This document shows positions 22,284 to 33,225 of a DNA stretch of 64,000 bases, in pieces (position 1 is the first letter of the stretch; each line of letters opens with the position of its first letter). Below the pieces are notes generated by a model. The model was not told where the DNA came from and made no database searches. It saw only the letters and a program-made list of their open reading frames with translations. The position numbers and the translations under genes are program-made. The stretch is from Callorhinus ursinus (Eukaryota; Chordata; Mammalia; Carnivora; Otariidae): positions 52,646,514 to 52,710,513 of the forward strand of contig NW_020312817.1 of NCBI RefSeq assembly GCF_003265705.1, in the 5' to 3' direction.

Positions 22284-22297
22284 ACAGGTAAGGACTT

Positions 22298-22484
22298 CAA
22301 AAAAACAAAACCATAGTCCCATTTCACCAACAAAAGCAACAATAATCCCTTCTTGTTAGATCCTTAAATCTGGAGGGTAGATGAAGCTGCATTCAATGTT
22401 TTGTTGTACCTCGCTTAATTTGCATTTCCTTTAATGTTTTCATCTTTTGCTTTCTACTTATATTTCCTTTTGGGTGAACACTGG
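22298..22484 (-). repeat. Old L1 3' UTR, right part (antisense)
   Basis: 'gtcccatttcaccaacaaaa' and 'caataatcccttcttgttag' fit the continuation of the element seen at 21440-21654. Confidence 0.4.
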
Positions 22485-22724
22485 TTTTGTTAAGTGTGCT
22501 CCCTTGTGGACGGGGTAACTGATGGGCACACCTGAGTCCCTCCTAACCCCTTATGCTGTGGTTGTGTGTGGGCTCCCTTACTAAATCCCAGAACTATCCA
22601 TTTAGGTGTAAAGATGGGCTGTTGGAGGACAGAAGCTATCCAAGGCTTTACCCATGACGTGAATATGCAAGCCTCTTCACTCTAACGGTTGACAGGAATG
22701 AGAAACAGTAATGGATATAAGAAG
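22485..22724. other. Unique sequence
   Basis: No repeat or gene recognised between the L1 pieces and the next SINE. Confidence 0.3.
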
Positions 22725-22739
22725 GTTTTGATACATTCT

Positions 22740-22940
22740 TTTTTTTTTTTTAAAGATTTTATTTATTTATCTGACAGAGAGAGACACATCGAGAGAGGGA
22801 ACACAAGCAGGGGGAGTGGGAGAGGGAGAAGCAGGCTTCCCACTGAGCAGGGAGCCCGATGCGGGGCTCGATCCCAGGACCCTGGGATCATGACCTGAGC
22901 CGAAGGCAGATGCTCAACGCCTGAGCCAGCAGGCGCCCCA
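22740..22940 (-). mobile_element. CAN-SINE, full length
   Basis: T-run, 'aagattttatttatttatct', GA-rich middle, head ending 'gagccagcaggcgcccca'. Duplication GTTTTGATACATTCT (22725-22739) against GTTTTGAAACATTCT (22941-22955), with one mismatch. Confidence 0.95.
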
Positions 22941-23334
22941 GTTTTGAAACATTCTCATTGCTGGTACTGGGGCACAGGCACACTCGGGATTCAGCTCTAA
23001 TGTTTTGATGGAGCAGCACGGAGAGAAAATTGCAAACTCTGTGTGCCAGTCAGTGGTGGCACATGAACTTGAGGGAACATGGGGCTGACACCATGTGGCT
23101 TTCTTGTGCTTTTGGAAAAAAAAGTTCCATGATCTTATTTCTTGAAAGTTGTCCTTGGCCTTTCTTATTGAGGTTTCATTGTTTTCTTCCGCTCTTCCTC
23201 TCTTAGACCCCCAAATGTAAAGGGCCAGTTATGCCAGAGGCATAGGAAACTGGCATTATTGTTGTCAGTAAATGCTTTTCAGACATCCACTTTGAGTGGG
23301 ACACTGGAGAAATACATGCCTCAGGCTGAAGGTC

Positions 23335-23450
23335 AGGAATCTGGGGATTGGGCCCAGCTGGTCTGTTTCTGCCGAGCCCCTGGGTCTGTCTCCCGTTTGG
23401 ATCTGAGTTTCCTCATCTGTTGGACTCAAATCAGGAATAGCCTATAAAGT
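23335..23450 (+). repeat. MIR fragment
   Basis: 'gatctgagtttcctcatctg' is the MIR core 'gcctcagtttcctcatctg'. Flanking similarity is weak. Confidence 0.5.
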
Positions 23451-24974
23451 TTTTCACATGACCACTCTGATAGATTGGTAGGGATTGCTTGGAAGGCTTT
23501 GTTGAGAAGGATTATAAGGCTGCCTTCAGGCTCTTGGGAAATATGGCCGTGGTCCGTGAGTGTTGCCTGCCGTGGACCCTAGGGAGGGAAGCAATAGTGT
23601 GACTGCCATGTATTTCATTCTCTTGGAATTAGATGCCCTTTTACACTTAGCTTCTAAAAATCTAGTTGCTGGGACTATACAAACAAGCAGTCCTCCTCCA
23701 TCCTTGTGCTCGGAGAGCCCACCACACAGGTGAAAAGATAGCATGGGAACTTCTAATGCAAGGCTCATGATGACCTAAAGCCACTTCGGCCTACTGCTTA
23801 GTGGGTGATTTAGGAAATAATTACTGTGGGAGTCAAGTCAATAGTCTGGGGGTTAAGACAGAAAATTTTTATCTGGTTGGTTGTTAATTTGTAAAGCACG
23901 CAGAGAAACCTAGCTGGAGGCAGAAGGAGGGTGGCAGCACCTACAGCTTAGAACATCTGTCACACCCTCCCAAGGAAGGAGTTATGACCTATCTTCAAAA
24001 GGCACCTTTTAATGTCCCTTCAAAGGGACAGAACGCAGCCGGTTAAGTTGTTGGGTGGCTCCTTGCTTAACCCTCTGAAATGTTATGCATTTCCCAGGCC
24101 GCCCATCTGGTTCTCATGTTTTCATGAGACTCACTGTAATGGCCGAGGGGTGTGGTGAGGCCCTTGCTCAGACACCTGGCTGCAGGCTCTGGGCTTCCCT
24201 CTGCCATCTGCCTGGCTCCATCTGCATGCCTCTTGAAACCTCTGATCTCCTTCCTCCAGCCTGTGTCTACCACCACCCAGCTGGAATCGGGGAGTGTTTG
24301 AAGGCTTGCTTCAGGGAGGGTCTGGGAGACTTTTCAGAGGCGGTGGCAAAGATGTTATGTGGTGATGGTATTCATGGGGAAGGTCACCATGCTCCCTGGG
24401 CCGGGGAGTTGGTGGTCAGATTTGGGTGAGGATATTGGGCTTAACTATGTAGAGAGGGTGAGCTCTGGCTGGGGGTGCATAGAGGGAGAGAAATCAGATC
24501 GTAGGAAAAAGTCTTTGAAGGCATTACTTGTGTGGGAAACAGGTAGAACGTGGGTCAGCCAGCAAGCAAGAGATCTGTTTATTGCTCATCTCACCTAACA
24601 AAAGCTTTTCAGAACTGCAAACTGCTTCCCCGTTCCATTGTCTGGTGTTTTCCCACGTGGAGCTGAAGTCATTCTAAAATTAGAAGGCTCACGTGTTCTA
24701 CCCAGGTACACGGTTCACTGTTCCAAATATGTGTCTGTAGCACAAGAGATGTGGGAATGCCTGGGTACAGGAGAAAAGTACATACACCTGTGTGTGCTGG
24801 GACTTCCTTGTTTCAGAGACTATTTGGAGGAATGTGGGACCTCAGGAGAGAATGAGGGATTCTTTGCTTTCCTCTCTGGGATTTATCCTTGTCCAATTCC
24901 TCGTTTCACCTTTTACTCTTTGCAAAGGAAACTATGCTGGATGAGAGAGAAGGTTGCTCGGGGTAGCAGACTGG
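23451..24974. other. Unique sequence, no gene seen
   Basis: No interspersed repeat recognised. Open frames of about 80-130 codons at 24085-24429 and 24638-25024 have no family resemblance that I know and no supporting splice sites. Confidence 0.35.
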
Positions 24975-25085
24975 CCATAGGATGTGGAATCCATGATTAT
25001 AATTCTGACTCACTAGCTGTCTGACCTTAGTAGAGCTCTTCAACACCCCTGAACCTCAGTTCCCCATCAATAAAATTAAGGTGTG
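24975..25085 (+). repeat. MIR fragment
   Basis: 'actagctgtctgaccttagt' then 'cctgaacctcagttccccat' and 'caataaaattaaggtg' follow the MIR core in sense. Confidence 0.65.
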
Positions 25086-25094
25086 GGATTAGTT

Positions 25095-25224
25095 ATCTTT
25101 AGTGGGATTAGTATCTTTTCAAACCATGAGTCACAAAATCACTTTAGTGGGTCAGAGCCAACATTTTTTTAAAAAATGAGATTGGATAGCTTAGAACAGA
25201 GAATTTCAGAGTACGTTATATGAA
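25095..25224. repeat. Possible hAT-type DNA transposon fossil
   Basis: 'aaaccatgagtcacaaaatc', 'actttagtgggtcagagcca' and 'cattttttttaaaaaatgag' recall a widespread mammalian hAT-derived repeat ('gggtcacgaaatcaatttagtgggtcacgaccagc'). The name is uncertain. Confidence 0.4.
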
Positions 25225-25910
25225 GGAAGGTCAAGGAATGGTTCATGATATTCTTGTTTTAGTTATGAACGGACTCCTACCGACTGGCATTCTGCATCAC
25301 TTACGTGTATAAACTGTACCTGTATTGCACCCTCTATAATTTCCAGGTCTGATTTCTTTAGTGTAAGAACTTAGACACTAAAGTGCCATAAATCTTTCTA
25401 GACCTATACATTCCCCCTCCACATAAACCTAATTTTTCATAGTTGTCTTGTTCACCTCTAATTTAAAGCAGTTCTTTTAATCTATTCACCTTCAACGAGT
25501 CTTTCCAAAACACTCCACTTACAATAGAAACATCAGCTCAGGCACAGATATTTCATTAGTTTATGTAATATGTAATTATGTTATGTAAATACATAAATGA
25601 GTACAACTAACATAAACAGGTTTGGGAACAAAACACAAATGTCCTCCTGGTAAATAGGTTAACTGGTAAAAACAGAAATGGGCTGGTAAGCCAGACTAGC
25701 CAGCTTACTAAGTTTTTGCATGCTGAGGGCACTGGTCTTGATGTTTCTAAGAGAGGATGGGACTGAGTAAATCAGGAGCTTGGTTTAGGTTGTGAGCCCA
25801 GTTAAGAGACCATCTGCCGTCTTTGAAAGAAGCAAGGCAAGTGACACAACTTGTGGATTTTTAACAAATCAAGGCCAGTAGAAGCCTTACTGTTCTCCCA
25901 CTTTTTAGTT
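25225..25910. other. AT-rich unique sequence
   Basis: Contains 'ttatgtaatatgtaattatg' near 25560 and little else. No repeat family or exon recognised. Confidence 0.3.
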
Positions 25911-25914
25911 TTGG

Positions 25915-26035
25915 ACATTGATTTAGCACACACTTATTAAGTACTACCTCCTCCCAGGTACCCTGGGGTTACACATGAGAATTAAAGAAGCCCCCGCCAT
26001 CAGAAGGCATAGGGTCAGGCAGATAATGTGGCTGA
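25915..26035 (-). repeat. L2 terminus (antisense)
   Basis: 'cacacttattaagtactacc' then 'caggtaccctggggttacac' match the reversed L2 end ('atttattgagcacctact...ctggggatacag'). Confidence 0.5.
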
Positions 26036-26172
26036 TCCTTATATCTCAAACTAAAGCATAAACATAGATAAAGCTGTGATCTATCAAGATGGATTTCTTT
26101 GAAGAAAACACCTGCTTTTACTATATTCAGACTTCCAACCTACACTTTTTATTCTTTGTTAAATTGGGTCTT

Positions 26173-26880
26173 GCTCTTTTTTTTTTCTGCCTCTACTGTG
26201 AGGATGAAGACCATCGCCAGCCATCACTCCACAGAAAACCGTCAACATCTCTCTGAAGGGTCCCACTGTTATTGTGAAGGCCCCCAGAGGAGCCTGCAGA
26301 GGGACTTTGGTCACATCAGTGTAGAACTCCATCTCCTTGGAGGGAAAAAGAAGAGGCTCCAGGTCAACTAACAGTGAGGAAATAGGAACAGGCTACAGTT
26401 CACGCTATCTATAGTCACGTACAGAACAGGATCAAGGGTGTTACACTGGGCGGCCATTGCAAGATGAGATCTGTGTATGCTTACTTCCCCACCAGTGTCA
26501 TTATTCAGGAGAATGGTTCTCTTGTAGAAATCCAGCATTTCTTGGGTGAAAAATACATCCACGGGGTTTAGACGGGGCCAAGAGTGGCTGGCTCGTTTAG
26601 TATCTGAAGCCTGGAAAGATGAGTTCATTCTTGAAGGAAACAACATTGAACTTGTATCAAATTCACTGTTTTGATTCAGCAAGCCACCCCAGTTAAAAAC
26701 AAAGATAGCAGAAAATTTTTGGATGATATCTGCGTTTCTGAAAAAGGAACAGTTCAGCAGACCGATGAACAAGATCTAGGTTGTCCAGCTACAGAAACAG
26801 CAAGATGCCAGACGATTCCTCAGACTTAGGATATTTTAAAGATGCAGTAAAAGCCGTATATTGATTTGAAAGGAAAAAAA
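26173..26880 (+). pseudogene. RPL9: RPL9 processed pseudogene
   Basis: Retrocopy of the mRNA for ribosomal protein L9 (uL6, 60S subunit). It starts in the 5' leader ('tctgcctctactgtgagg'), has the start codon at 26204, the whole coding region without introns, the 3' UTR and a short A-tail (26873-26880). It is flanked by ATTGGGTCTTGCTC (26163-26176) and ATTGCATCTTGCTC (26881-26894), an L1-type duplication. Recognisable protein pieces include RDFGHISVELHLL and, in another frame, the GSLVEI..FLGEKYI region. It is dead: deletions near the start shift the frame and a further deletion restores it; stops TAA at 26369 and TGA at 26375 interrupt it; an internal TAG follows near 26568; and the normal stop after the terminal ADE-like residues is lost (CAA, 26770-26772). 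Coding-equivalent length is about 569 bp, against 579 for the parent from memory. The antisense open frame of 134 codons over it is a shadow. Confidence 0.95.
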
Positions 26881-26894
26881 ATTGCATCTTGCTC

Positions 26895-27405
26895 AGTTTG
26901 GCCCGTGGTGCTGGGCTGGTCTTCCATGCGATTGGTCATTCTTCTGACTCTGCCAGGCACCCTGTGTTGCAAGAACAGAACCCGACTACACAGCAGCATG
27001 TGTAAAAGGGGTTGATTTTTAAGTAATCCAGCCTCACAGAATCCCTGGAAATGCTGCACAGGCTGGCCCTGAGGCGTGCAGGAGCCAGAGGGCTTGCAGG
27101 GATCTCAGCTGTGGCCGTTCGTATACCCTGTACCTACCACGAAGAAAATTCTGTACCAACTCCTTCCATCTCTGTGCCTCTTCACCCATAGTCTCCAGAG
27201 AGAATCAGATTGGTCTGTCTTCCTCGGTCAATCGGTCACCCAGCTGCTGTGGCCAGGTTGGGAGGGGCATTATCTCTGGCTAATGGGAATATAGGTGGTT
27301 TTCATTTCCTTTGTACTTTCCTATTTTTCTGCCACATCAGCAATGAGCATATTTCAATACTATAATCAGGAAAAAAGGGATAGGGGCTCTGTTTTTCAAA
27401 GGAAA
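26895..27405. other. Unique sequence
   Basis: Flank between the RPL9 pseudogene and the next SINE. Nothing recognised. Confidence 0.3.
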
Positions 27406-27421
27406 GAAAAGGCAGTCTCTG

Positions 27422-27626
27422 GGACGCCTGGGTGGCTCAGTCAGTTAAGCATCTGCCTTCGGCTCGGGTCACGATGCCAGGGTCCTGGGATCGAGTCCTG
27501 CATTGCGCTCCTTGCTCAATGGGGAGCCTGCTTCTCCCTCCCCCACTGCCACTCCCCCAACTTGTACTCATGTGCATGCTCACTCGCTCGCTCTCTGACG
27601 AATAAAATCTTTAAAAAAAAAAAAAA
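27422..27626 (+). mobile_element. CAN-SINE, full length
   Basis: Head 'gggacgcctgggtggctcag', middle and 'gacgaataaaatctttaaaa' tail. Imperfect duplication AAAAGGCAGTCTCTG (27407-27421) and GGAAAGGCAGTCGCTG (27627-27642). Confidence 0.94.
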
Positions 27627-27642
27627 GGAAAGGCAGTCGCTG

Positions 27643-28029
27643 CTGTCTGCCCGCAGGTCAGTCGGCCATTGGGTTGAGTGCAGGCACTCCTGTCTTGGCC
27701 AGTGACCACGGTGGTCACTGAGGCTCAGGCTGTTTCTGAAGCACAGGGACCTGCCCTCCCGGCCTACTTGAGGGCTGCGTGGTCCTTGCAGCTTGAAGCC
27801 CACACCTTGCTCCCCTACATGGCAGGCCCTCTAGGGACCTTGCTGTGTGAAGAGATGGGCCCTGATCCGACAGTCACCAGTTCACCTCCCAGTTCTGGGG
27901 ATGCCTCTCCAGACTCTTCTCTAATAGCCCTTTGGCTCCAGATCTTGATGTACTTTGCAGAAACTCAAAGTGCCTGACACCTCTGGGTTTCCCCAGAGAA
28001 ACTGGGGCTTTCTGGGCAGTGGGCTCAGT
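27643..28029. other. Unique sequence
   Basis: Contains the short palindrome-like ACCACGGTGGT near 27706. No gene or repeat recognised. Confidence 0.3.
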
Positions 28030-28262
28030 CTGTAGAATGTGAGTATTTGGAACTAGACAGGCTAAGTTCAAATTCCACCTCTGCCACTTATTAGCTGTGA
28101 GACTTTAAGTAAACTACTTAACCTCTCTGTACCCCAGCTTCCCTACTTATAACATAGGACTGTAGTAGTACCTGCTTGTAGGGTTCTTCTGAGCATTAAG
28201 AGCTTCTGCATGGAGCCCTTGGAACTGTGTGCATAGACAGTAGGTACTCCAAGTGCGAAAGG
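28030..28262 (+). repeat. MIR, nearly full length
   Basis: 'tgccacttattagctgtgag', 'taaactacttaacctctctg', 'ataggactgtagtagtacct' and 'cagtaggtactccaag' occur in order, one of the best-preserved MIR copies in the window. Confidence 0.85.
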
Positions 28263-28454
28263 GGACTGCTTCCTCACTCACTAGGTTATTGGTGATGCAC
28301 ATATTGTGAAGCAAGACCTGTGCCTTCATGCTGCTTTATCACCTCAGTTCTGTCCTGAGGCAGTGTCGGTGTGCGGAAGAGCCATCCTGAGGACAGCTGA
28401 AACTCAGGTTCCTGAGCTGTGACATGTTCCTGTTCCAGAACTTACTTTCTGGGG

Positions 28455-28590
28455 TTTTTTAATTCAAATTCAATTAGCCAACATATAGTACATCATTAGT
28501 TTTTGAAGTAGAGTTCCATGATTGATCAGTTGCATATAACACCCAGTGCTTATCACATCACGTGCCCTCCTTAATGCCCGTCATTCCCTG
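28455..28590 (-). mobile_element. Short carnivore L1 3' end (antisense)
   Basis: 'ttcaattagccaacatatag', 'catcattagtttttgaagta' and 'cagtgcttatcacatcacgt' are the reversed terminal 130 bp of carnivore L1, extremely 5'-truncated. I could not identify a convincing duplication. It is less diverged than the L1M pieces elsewhere, so younger. Confidence 0.85.
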
Positions 28591-29490
28591 GAGAGCCTAG
28601 GAAACAATAAAAACCCTCAGAACTCAGCCCAACACCTCAAAAGATCCTCGTTCTCATTAGCTTTGCTGGCATGAAATGATGACCGTGGCAGCTTGGGGTA
28701 AGGCATCAGCTTTGTTTTCTGAGGACCTCCAGCTTCGAAGTTTGGAAACGGCCCGGAGAGTCCGATTATTTACTACAGAAGGGCCCTCTTACTCTTCTAA
28801 TCCCGCCTGGCTCACATGTCCTCCTTAGCGGGCTCCGCAGCTGTTTGATTTGCGGGTCCTTCCAAATCTCTCTTCTTAGCTTCCTGCCTTGAAAGTTACG
28901 ACCTACTCTTCTATCAGAATGTGCGGTGGGAGATGATTTCTCACATCTGGACACTTTTTTCCACCAGGCTGCATTGATTAAAATGTTTCCTAAATACCAA
29001 AGCACTCTAGCGCTAAACAAGGGGAAAATCGGGTAAGATGAAATAGAGTATAGGCCCCAGTTCTGCTTACACACTGGTGCCATGTAGCCCGGGGTTCAGA
29101 AAGAGGACGTTTTTCTTCCTAGCTGTCACTTGGCAGCCTGGCTAGGAATCTCTTTTTCTGGGCCTTTTTCCATCCTGACTTTGAGGGGCTTGGGATATAA
29201 CGAACATCTCTCCTTGCCTTACACAGTAGGTCTCAGGAGGCATTCATGGAATCTTGAAAGTGGAAGGTGTTAGATCTTACTATGAAATCTGCCACAAATG
29301 AATCTTCCTGGTGTTCTGAGGCATGACAAATGGAAATCTAATCATGAATCACACAACACTCCATGGGAGGCTCACCTGTTAGAGAAACACAGCCCACCAC
29401 AGTGAAAGGCTCTAGAAACCTAGATGCACATCTAACGAAGTGATAACCATATTGCATTTGTCACTACTGGCAGTTTTGCAGGGATTTAAC
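28591..29490. other. Unique sequence, no gene seen
   Basis: No recognised repeat. A minus-strand donor-like GGCTCACCTGTTAG (about 29370; AACAG/GTGAGCC on the minus strand) is isolated. Confidence 0.3.
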
Positions 29491-29539
29491 TCCAGGTTAG
29501 TGCTTCCCAACCTTTTCCAGAATAGAGACCCAATTTGAA

Positions 29540-30120
29540 CATTGAAAGGGTGTGATATACCACAGTGAGCAATCATCTCACACCAGTCAGAACGACTACT
29601 ATCAAAAGACAAGAAATAAGAAATGTTGGTGAGGATGTGGAGAAAAGAAACTACTGGTGGGAAAGCAGATAGATGCATCTTTGTGTTCATTGCAGTATTA
29701 TAATGGGCAAGATATGGAAACAACCAAAGCATCCATTGATGAAAGAATGGATAAAGGGGTGTGTGTGTGTGTGTGTGTACACATAGTGAAATACTATTCA
29801 GCCATAAAAAAGAATGAAATCTTGCCATTTGCAACAACATGGATGGACCTTGAGGGTATGATGCTAAGTGAAATAAGACAGAGAAAGACAGTACTGTTTG
29901 ATTTCGCTTATATCTGGAACCAGATTGGTGGTTGCCAGAGGGGAGGGCGTAGGCAAAATGGGAGAAGGGGTTCAAAAGGTGCAAATTTCCAGTCCTAAAT
30001 AAGTCATAGGGGTGTAATGTACAGCATGGGGAATAGAGTCAATAACACTATTTCATATTATGTGACTTTGGTGACAGGGGACACTAGACTCACATAGTGT
30101 TTCATGGTGTACACAGACAG
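29540..30120 (+). repeat. L1 3' end, ORF2 tail plus 3' UTR
   Basis: Sense L1: 'tcattgcagtattataatgg', 'tactattcagccataaaaaa' and 'gttgccagaggggagggcg' in order. One frame still reads KYYSAIKKNEILPFATTWMD, the C-terminal tail of ORF2p, but lacks the catalytic domains. A (GT)n tract (29757-29780) replaces the usual TATATACAC stretch. Confidence 0.9.
29757..29780. repeat. (GT)n microsatellite in L1
   Basis: About 11 GT units between 'ggataaagg' and 'acacatagtgaaatactatt', exactly where intact L1 has TATATATACACAATGG. See the (CA)n at the same L1 position at 54896. Confidence 0.9.
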
Positions 30121-30124
30121 GTGC

Positions 30125-30420
30125 TTCCTAAAGGAATCTTTTCATAGATTTCTCTGAAATGACTGTTATTAGGCTTATGAAATGCAGAGGATTAAACCTG
30201 TAGGACCCCAAGGTCACAAAGTCCACGTGGATGAAAACACAGTCCTCCCCTTCTTATGTGTGGTGCTATGCATTTGCTAGCTGCCTGGGGTGTGTATCCA
30301 GTGGGTGTGGTTCTCACGTTATTCTCTGAGTTTGTGCTTTCCTTGATGTCAGCTTCTTGTTAGCAGGTGAAGGAATTATGCCTTTTTCATCTACTTCAGT
30401 TTGGCTTGATGGAAAGGTGC
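30125..30420. other. Unique sequence
   Basis: No repeat or exon recognised between the L1 end and the next SINE. Confidence 0.3.
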
Positions 30421-30438
30421 TTAAAAATGAAGATCAGG

Positions 30439-30627
30439 GGGCACTTGGGTGGCTCAGTTGGTTAAGCGTCTGCCTTCGGCTTGGGTCATGGTCCCAGGGT
30501 CCTGGGATCGAGCCCCACTTCAGGCTCCCTGCTCAGTATGAAGTCTGCTTATCCCTCTCGCTCTGCCTGCTGTTCCCCCTGCTCGTGTGTGCTGTCTCTC
30601 TCTCTCAAATAAACAAATACAATCTTT
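30439..30627 (+). mobile_element. CAN-SINE, full length
   Basis: Head 'gggcacttgggtggctcagt', tail 'caaataaacaaatacaatct'. Perfect 16-bp duplication AAAAATGAAGATCAGG (30423-30438 and 30628-30643). Confidence 0.96.
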
Positions 30628-30649
30628 AAAAATGAAGATCAGGTGAATC

Positions 30650-30890
30650 TGATAGCATGCCGGTAGCAGTATGGGCTAGAGCCAGACAGCCAGGGTTCAA
30701 GCCTGAACTGTACCCCTTGGGGACTGTGAGCTCAGGCGAGTTCCTTAACCACTCTGTGCCTCCATTTCCCCACCTGTAAAGTGGGGACAACCGCCGAGCC
30801 GACCTCATAGGATCATGATGAGGATTCAACAAGATGATGTGTGTAAAGCCTTTGAACTGTGCCAGGTGCATGGGAAGTTCTGTGGAAGTA
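30650..30890 (+). repeat. MIR, nearly full length
   Basis: 'agagccagacagccagggtt', 'gttccttaaccactctgtgc', 'cccacctgtaaagtggggac' and 'aggatcatgatgaggattca' follow MIR throughout. Confidence 0.85.
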
Positions 30891-31920
30891 TCTGTTACCT
30901 GAATCTTTTTGTTCAGATTGACAAAGCTAGAATAAGAAAGCAGTAACAGTCATGTGAGGAAAGGTGTCTGGAGTACCAAGATGGCCTGAGCCAGTTGGTG
31001 GCAGGGACATGATTAGAGTTTGAGGGACAGGGCCGCGGCCACGGCCGGGTCAGCCTCACGACTCCATGCTCAGGGGCGTGCCATTGACACAGAGCGGGTC
31101 AGAGGAAGCCCCACTCTGCCCCTGGGAAGCGGTGTTATGAAACCTGCCACTCCAGTAGATGCCGACAAATGCAGCTTTGCTTTCAGAACCGCAGTACCCA
31201 ACACAGAGGAAGCAGTCTGCCCCTTTTGTGACAGGGGAAGCGTGGGATGGTGTGCTCTATTCTGAGCAGGGAGATTTAGGAGGAACAGGGGGAAATGGGA
31301 GAGAGCCACCAGGCGGAAAGGCTGGAGGCTAGCCAAGGCACCCGCGGATAGAAAAGGAAGGTGGAGAAGGTCTTGGCTTCCTGTGCGAGGGGCCCAGCAC
31401 AGGTCACAGGACCCCAGAAGTGAAAATGGTGTGGTCGCTTGCTTGCGGAATTCACATTCTCACTTGCTACATGGAAGCCCTTGGACACTCTTGTTTGAAG
31501 TATGAACTGGCTGCTCTCACTTCATGGGCAGGGTTCAGGGAGAAGCTGATGGTCACATGTGGGGACTATTTATAGTGATTTATATGAGAACAGTGTGCTC
31601 CTAATTCCCCTTTTACTTGAAATGATTTAAGAATCTTAAGTGGGAGCATAGGTTTGAGATGCATAAAGATAGGGAAATAATTAAACTGAGAGTATACCTA
31701 ATTGAGGAGCCAGAGCTGTTGGGATTCAGTGGCTCTTAGGATTAACCATCCAGGTAAAAACATGGAAGAAAATTGTATCTTTTCAAAAAAAAAAAAAAAT
31801 AGTTCTTTCGTACCCTTGAGAAAGAGGTTATTATACTGAAGGGATCTTGGGCCCAATCGGAGTTAAGTCCATCTTTCTTTCTGCCAGTATTCTCATGTTA
31901 AGAATACTTTAATATCCTTG
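30891..31920. other. Unique sequence, no gene seen
   Basis: A small cluster of CpG lies at 31030-31110, too few for an island. A15 run at about 31785-31799 with no SINE or L1 body in front of it that I can identify. Confidence 0.35.
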
Positions 31921-31924
31921 TGAT

Positions 31925-32170
31925 TGAATGTGAGGGCTGACTGCGGAGGACCGTGCTGGGCATCAGAGACAGACAAGGGCCAGTCCCTGCCCTCAGGGCC
32001 CTTAAGTGTGGGAGTGAGCAATAGAACTGCAAAGGGTCACTTGAATTAAATGCCTGCCCACCAGAGTTATAAATAGAGCAGGGTTAAGAAGGGCCAAGCA
32101 CAGGCTGGGCTCTGCCTGAGGGGACTGAAGAAGGCGCCCTGGAGGGGTCTTTAATCTGTGCTCTACCGCT
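31925..32170 (-). repeat. L2 3' region (antisense)
   Basis: 'gaccgtgctgggcatcagag', 'agacaagggccagtccctgc', 'cctcagggcccttaag' and 'ttataaatagagcaggg' follow reversed L2. Confidence 0.65.
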
Positions 32171-32330
32171 TGGAAGGTCTTCCTGTTCAGGAACCATTTC
32201 AGCAATGACAGGGGGCTTGAGGATGTGTTTAGAGGATCCTGACTGGTTTAGAATCCAGGATCTCTTGTCTGTGAACCATGGAAGAGAGTAAGGCCTCCAG
32301 ACCATTTTTCAACAAGTTAGACTTAATAGC

Positions 32331-32524
32331 TTTTTTTAAAGATTTTATTTTGAGAGAAAGAGTAGAGTGAGAGAGAGCGCATGAGCGGTGGGGAGGAGCA
32401 AAGGGAGAGGGAGAAGCAGGCTCCCTGCTGAGCAGGGGCCTGACTCGGGGCTCGAACCCAGGACCCTGGGATCATGACCTGAGCCGAAGGCAGACGCTTA
32501 ACCGACTGAGCACCCAGGTGCCCC
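32331..32524 (-). mobile_element. CAN-SINE
   Basis: 'tttaaagattttattttgag', GA-rich middle, head ending 'gactgagcacccaggtgcccc'. Flanks (ACTTAATAG and AATTTAATA) give only a weak duplication, so it is an older copy. Confidence 0.92.
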
Positions 32525-33080
32525 AAATTTAATATTTGTTAAGGATTCTGAAATTCGGTGAAACATCTAGGCCTCCTATTACCCCAGTACACCTTGGTGT
32601 GCCTTGTGCCACAGTTGGCCTCCCTAAAAGGATGAAAGGCACTTTTGATGAGGATAGAGCAGAGGCAGCACCAGACAGCCTGTTCTCACTGTGCTTGAAG
32701 GAAGGAGCTCCACTGAGCAGGTCTTGCTCCCTGCTGGTCACTCTTCAAGTTATAATTACCAACTTTGGTAAAGAGTGTTGGGACTACAGAGCTGTCCAAA
32801 TACTTCCTCTTATAAAAAGTTTTCAGAGGTGTGTTTTTGCCATTAATACTGCAGATTGATTTACTTTGTTGAACTTAAGTGGTATAATCTGTGAGTAAAT
32901 ATAATCCCCCGAACCAGGGTGTTGTTTGGGGAGAGGGCTGGGACAATGACAATATTTTTAAATATCACTATATTTTTGTTGGTGTTCAAAGGCTTATATA
33001 GTTAAAAAAAAATCTGGCACAAGGAGGATGCTGAGTTCGTGTTTTCTTTTTAGGTGAATGAGTGCCGAATGCTCAGTGTA
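32525..33080. other. Unique sequence
   Basis: No gene or repeat recognised. Confidence 0.3.
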
Positions 33081-33104
33081 TCCTCCTTGAAAAAAGTGTG
33101 TCTT

Positions 33105-33209
33105 TTTTTTTTTTTTTTAAAGTAAGCTCCACACCCAACTTGGGGCTTGAACTCGCGACCCTGAGATCAAGAGTTGCATGCTCCACTGACTGAGCCAGCC
33201 GGGCGCCCC
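33105..33209 (-). mobile_element. Short CAN-SINE lacking the CT-rich middle
   Basis: T-run directly followed by 'aaagtaagctccacacccaa' and the tRNA-like head 'gagatcaagagttgcatgct' to 'gccagccgggcgccccg', only about 105 bp. Duplication AAAAAAGTGTGTCTT / GAAAAGTATGTCTTT flanks it, so it inserted as a short form: a head-only, older subfamily rather than a later deletion. Confidence 0.88.
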
Positions 33210-33225
33210 GGAAAAGTATGTCTTT

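Noticed and set aside
26368..26772. 134-codon minus-strand frame
   Set aside because: Exactly opposite the RPL9 pseudogene; a shadow frame.
29412..29984. 190-codon minus-strand open frame
   Set aside because: Antisense shadow of an L1 3' end on the plus strand.
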